A program made the translations under genes and the position numbers. DNA of 64,000 bases from Methylomonas sp. Its GTDB lineage: Bacteria; Pseudomonadota; Gammaproteobacteria; Methylococcales; Methylomonadaceae. This document shows, one piece after another, positions 60,601 through 64,000 of the stretch (positions within the stretch are counted from its first letter, which is position 1; every line of letters begins with the position of its first letter). The stretch spans positions 62,001 through 126,000 of the forward strand of contig NZ_JALOBS010000005.1 of the NCBI RefSeq assembly GCF_023228165.1. The letters run 5' to 3'. The notes beneath the pieces were generated by a model, which was given only the letters and a program-made list of their open reading frames with translations, had not been told where the DNA came from and did not search any database.

Positions 60601-62541
60601 ATGCGTAAGTTGGTTTATTGTGGTGCGCTTGCACTCCTAATGGTGTGTCACGAAGCAACGGGAAATCCTTGGAACGGGAAAGTGGTGTTCCAAGGCTTTT
60701 GGTGGGGCGCCGAGAATCAAAATTATTCGGGTGATTGGTATACCTATTTAGCCAAGCTTTCACCCCGCCTGCGGGAATTGGGCTTCGATGGTATCTGGAT
60801 TCCATCGCCGGCCAAAGGCTGGAAAGGGATGGATGATATGGGATATGGCATTTATGACCATTACGATTTAGGCGATAAAAATCAAAAAAACACGGTCGCT
60901 ACCCGCTTCGGTAGCAAAGACAGTTTATTGCGATTTATCGCCATTGCCCATGCCAACGGTTTGGATGTTTATCCCGATATCGTGTTGAATCACGTCATTG
61001 GCGGTGATTTAGACAGTAATGCACCTGGCGATAAATATAAAAAATTTCGTTTTGTCGGTTACGCCGGGCCTTCTACGGGAAGGTGGGCCAAAGATCATTG
61101 GAATTTCCATCCTAACCCGGATCACGATTGTAATGGTGGCGATATATGCGGCAGTTTGCTTGGCGCCGACATTTGCTACCTGGGCAATCAACAAGGAGGG
61201 GGAGGCAACGGCCAATACATGCTGGATAACGCGCGTGCATGGCTAGTCTGGTTTAAAAAACAAACCGATGCAGACGGTTTTCGCTTCGATGCGGTTAAGC
61301 ATTTTCCCGCTTATGTCGTCGAAGACGTCCTTTACAATGCTATGGGGCCGGGGAATGCTTATTTTTGCGTTGGTGAATTCGTTTCCGGTGCCGACCAATT
61401 AGATCGATGGGCCAATGCCACCCAAAATAGATGCGGTACTTTCGATTTTGCGTTGCGGGAAGGTTTGGCGGCGTTAGTCAATGATGGCGGTTTCTTCGAT
61501 ATTGGTTCTTTACCCGATAAACAGCAAAAAAATCGTTTGAAAAGCTCGCCGTTCTTGAATAATCACGATACTTGGAAAGGCGCGTTTTGGGATTCGGCCA
61601 ATACGTCGTCGACCCAACATGATGATAGGAATGGCGACTGGCGCCAAAGTGGGGATGAGATTCTGCCGACGATCGATCCGGATAATCCTCGCACGAAAGT
61701 GGCTTATGCCGCCGCCTTCGCCTTCGATGGCAGTCCCACTGTTTATTATGAAGACCTGTTCGTCAATTACGGTGCTGACCGCTTCAAGGCCGACCCGGCT
61801 AAAATCAGCACTCGCGACTACCTAAGCAACATCATTTGGGCGCATCAAAAATTGGATTTCAAAGACGGTGCCTACAAGGTCCGTTACCGCAATTCGCAAG
61901 ATTTACTTGTTATCGAACGTAGCGGCAAGGCGTTAATAGGCCTTAACGATAGCGGTACCGAAACATTGCAAGCATGGGTGGAAACGGATTTCGGCAAGCA
62001 GGTTACGCTGCATAATTATACGCCCTCAGATAGCGGCGATATTAAGACAAATCAGGATGGTTGGGTGCAAGTTACCGTGCCGCCAATGAGCTACGCAATT
62101 TGGGCACCGACAGGTTTTTCAGGTGGTTTTGCGCCTGCTTCCCGCCGAACGACGCAGGAATTTCAAATGGATGATGATTTAGGCGACTCTAGTCCGGAAT
62201 CGCCCGGTTATGGCGGCAAGTTGTGTAATGGTGATTTTCGTACCGGTGGTGCAATATGGGTGGCGGCCAATACCGACATTAAGGTCGAGCTTTATACCGA
62301 AGGCGAACAAAATGCCGAAGTATCGGTATTCCTTCCCGATACGAATGGTCAAAAGCAAATAAACCAAGGACAACAAACGAAGCAAGGCTTAGCTTCGAAT
62401 ACTGCGCCATTGAATTTGACCTTCACTGCAAATCGCGAGGGCTATCATCGCATTTCCGCGCGTTTGACCGCAGGCATATCGTGCGCTAAAGCCTATTTAA
62501 AAGTGAATTATCAAGCGCCTGCTGTCTCTGATAAACTTTAA
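60601..62541 (+). CDS. Secreted GH13 alpha-amylase
   Basis: 646 residues with a signal peptide (about 1-21, ending ATG-N). The GH13 barrel has DIVLNH (region I), GFRFDAVKHF with nucleophile D230, CVGEFVSG with acid/base E259 and NNHDTW with D323. The start KVVFQGFWWGAENQNY resembles maltooligosaccharide-forming amylases. After the barrel and domain C (to about 505) is an extra C-terminal beta-rich domain of about 140 residues with two Cys, possibly glucan-binding. It secures external or periplasmic alpha-glucan breakdown, adjacent to the oxidation cluster. Confidence 0.9.
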   Translation: MRKLVYCGALALLMVCHEATGNPWNGKVVFQGFWWGAENQNYSGDWYTYLAKLSPRLRELGFDGIWIPSPAKGWKGMDDMGYGIYDHYDLGDKNQKNTVATRFGSKDSLLRFIAIAHANGLDVYPDIVLNHVIGGDLDSNAPGDKYKKFRFVGYAGPSTGRWAKDHWNFHPNPDHDCNGGDICGSLLGADICYLGNQQGGGGNGQYMLDNARAWLVWFKKQTDADGFRFDAVKHFPAYVVEDVLYNAMGPGNAYFCVGEFVSGADQLDRWANATQNRCGTFDFALREGLAALVNDGGFFDIGSLPDKQQKNRLKSSPFLNNHDTWKGAFWDSANTSSTQHDDRNGDWRQSGDEILPTIDPDNPRTKVAYAAAFAFDGSPTVYYEDLFVNYGADRFKADPAKISTRDYLSNIIWAHQKLDFKDGAYKVRYRNSQDLLVIERSGKALIGLNDSGTETLQAWVETDFGKQVTLHNYTPSDSGDIKTNQDGWVQVTVPPMSYAIWAPTGFSGGFAPASRRTTQEFQMDDDLGDSSPESPGYGGKLCNGDFRTGGAIWVAANTDIKVELYTEGEQNAEVSVFLPDTNGQKQINQGQQTKQGLASNTAPLNLTFTANREGYHRISARLTAGISCAKAYLKVNYQAPAVSDKL

Positions 62542-63039
62542 GCCATCAATTAATGCCCAAAAAAACTCGATTTTTTCATAATTTTACTGGTTCACTCGGC
62601 AAAATTGTCCGCGTTTTTTCTCACAGATCGGCGTATTTCTCCTGTCTGCCATTAGCAATGTTTACTATTGTCCTTTTTGGGCAATTTTTAGGTAGGGGGT
62701 TCATTTTTGGCCACTATTATCAAGCCTTTTGATTACAACACACCCCCTGAATTTATTATGGAATGAGTCGTCCCTTGTCAACTTCGCGTTGATTTTTAAA
62801 CATCAACCAAGCCGATAGATAGCCACAGGCTATTTCACCCGCTCGGCATGGTTTGAATCTACCCATCTCCGGTTTAAACCAACCAATATCACCGGTTCAA
62901 ATAAGCCGCAAACATTTGGAAACCCGCCTTTAGGCCCAAGAAATTATCGATTCCGCTATGTTCTACAAAGCGAATTACAGTTTGGCCCGGCCTTTGCGTG
63001 ATTCCTTGGTCTCTATATGGTTGAGCGAGGAATATTGCG
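62542..63039. other. Gap between amylase and SulP genes
   Basis: No gene can be supported. A 10-base inverted repeat TGCCCAAAAA (62554-62563) and TTTTTGGGCA (62674-62683) spans 130 bases, and AAAAAACTCGATTTTTT could be a weak terminator after the amylase gene. A promoter for the SulP gene should be near its 3' end. Confidence 0.4.
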
Positions 63040-64000
63040 ATGGATGTTTCCAAATCTAGTACGCCTAAAACCGGCTTTGCCGGACTGGTCGAGAATTGGC
63101 ATAGCGACCTGCTAGCCGGCTTTTTGGTTTTTCTGATTGCCCTACCGCTTTGCCTGGGGATAGCCATGGCATCGGGCTTTCCGCCCATGGCGGGTATTAT
63201 CAGCGCCATTATCGGCGGCTTGGTGGTATCGCGCATCAGCGGCTCGTTTGTGACTATCAATGGTCCCGCCGCCGGTCTGATCGTAGTGATTGTCGATGCG
63301 GTGCAATCGCTGGGCCAGGGCGATGCCATGGCCGGTTATCGCTATACCTTGGCGGCAATTGTAATCGCCAGCATTCTGCAGGTATTGATGGGCGTATTCA
63401 AAGCCGGCAAATTAAGCGCATTCTTTCCTTCTTCGGTGGTACACGGCATGTTGGCGGCAATCGGCATCATCATCATGGCCAAGCAGTTCCACACCTTATT
63501 GGGTGTCAAGCCGGCCGCGCAATCCCTGTTCGGCACTATCGCCGAAATTCCACGCTCGATAATGGACATGAATCCGGAAGTATCCATCATCGGTCTGCTG
63601 GGCCTGGGTTTACTGATAATCTGGAGCTTGCTGAAAAACCCTCTCTTAAAAATGATACCGGCGCCATTACTGGTGGTATTGCTGGGTCTGGCTTTGGGAC
63701 AGTATTTCGATCTGGACCACATCCATAAATATTTGTTTTTGCCGGATGCGGAAATTTTGCCCCATCACGAATTCACTATCGGCCCGGCATTCCTGGTGGC
63801 TGTACCCGAAAATTTCATGGCCGGCTTTTATTTTCCGGATTTCTCCAAAATCGCCAGCTATGAATTCTGGTTGGCTGTGGTGGCCATCTGCCTGGTCGGC
63901 AGTCTGGAAAGCCTGTTAAGCGCGGCCGCGGTGGACAAACTCGATGCATACAAACGCGATTCGAATTTGAATCGGGATCTAGCCGCTGTCGGGGCGGGCA
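63040..64000 (+). CDS. SulP-family anion transporter, N-terminal part (cut by window edge)
   Basis: 320 codons are visible from an ATG at 63040 with GAGGAA upstream. Seven or more membrane segments. The first helix carries LLAGFLVFLIALPLCLGIAM, and VTINGPAAGLIVVIVDAV near residue 70 is the SulP signature. SulP proteins carry sulfate, bicarbonate or other anions; a bicarbonate role like BicA is possible but undecided here. The STAS domain, if present, lies outside. Confidence 0.93.
   Translation, partial: MDVSKSSTPKTGFAGLVENWHSDLLAGFLVFLIALPLCLGIAMASGFPPMAGIISAIIGGLVVSRISGSFVTINGPAAGLIVVIVDAVQSLGQGDAMAGYRYTLAAIVIASILQVLMGVFKAGKLSAFFPSSVVHGMLAAIGIIIMAKQFHTLLGVKPAAQSLFGTIAEIPRSIMDMNPEVSIIGLLGLGLLIIWSLLKNPLLKMIPAPLLVVLLGLALGQYFDLDHIHKYLFLPDAEILPHHEFTIGPAFLVAVPENFMAGFYFPDFSKIASYEFWLAVVAICLVGSLESLLSAAAVDKLDAYKRDSNLNRDLAAVGAG

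Overview
The window looks like a chromosomal segment of a gammaproteobacterium. Two blocks keep the E. coli-type gene order (rpsB-tsf-pyrH-frr-dxr-uppS-cdsA-rseP with map-glnD divergent, and rpoZ-spoT-ridA-recG). Other features (MsrPQ, TusDC, HflKC-FtsH, abundant light sensors) fit an aerobic water or soil species. A methylotroph of the Methylococcales type is a reasonable guess from overall gene style, but no methane or C1 oxidation gene is in the window, so this stays an inference. No tRNA, rRNA or CRISPR array was seen. The two edge genes, rseP (left) and a SulP transporter (right), are cut by the window.

Layout. 1-10.2 kb: translation, isoprenoid and phospholipid operon on the minus strand, with map-glnD on the plus strand. 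10.2-19.1 kb: a ubiquinone hydroxylase, then an unusually long glutamate synthase large subunit followed by a diflavin reductase where GltD would be expected. 19.2-30.1 kb: minus-strand region rich in light-response genes: TudS/YbgA-type protein, lipocalin, photolyase, membrane protein, TIGR01777 epimerase, MsrQ, MsrP, sterol-desaturase-like protein, LOV protein, SRPBCC protein and a BLUF-PsiE fusion. 30.1-36.5 kb: ftsH-hflC-hflK, then a sigma-70 factor divergent from a LitR/CarH-type B12 photoreceptor regulator. 36.5-42.9 kb: housekeeping genes (SPOR protein, coaX, birA, PilZ, tusC, tusD, bepA).

42.9-48.3 kb: a candidate CA-motif small RNA with its own terminator, then rpoZ-spoT-ridA-recG. 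48.3-54.4 kb is accessory DNA: a RloB/AAA ATPase defence pair, two broken REP-associated transposase copies with REP hairpins, an NptA-type Na/Pi transporter overlapping a small coiled-coil gene, and a remnant of a beta-propeller gene. 55.0-62.5 kb holds the most original block: a protein joining a glycogen-binding-domain fold to a gluconate-dehydrogenase-subunit-3 domain, a GMC flavoprotein, two related cupin proteins and a secreted GH13 alpha-amylase. 63.0 kb to the end: SulP anion transporter.

How the genes may work together. The photolyase/lipocalin/TIGR01777/YbgA set is the kind of gene set known in other bacteria to be controlled by LitR/CarH, and here it lies about 10 kb from a LitR/CarH homologue and its sigma factor, with LOV and BLUF sensors between. 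The 55-62.5 kb block looks like an alpha-glucan or sugar oxidation unit of unknown substrate. The GltB/diflavin pair suggests a different electron route into glutamate synthase.
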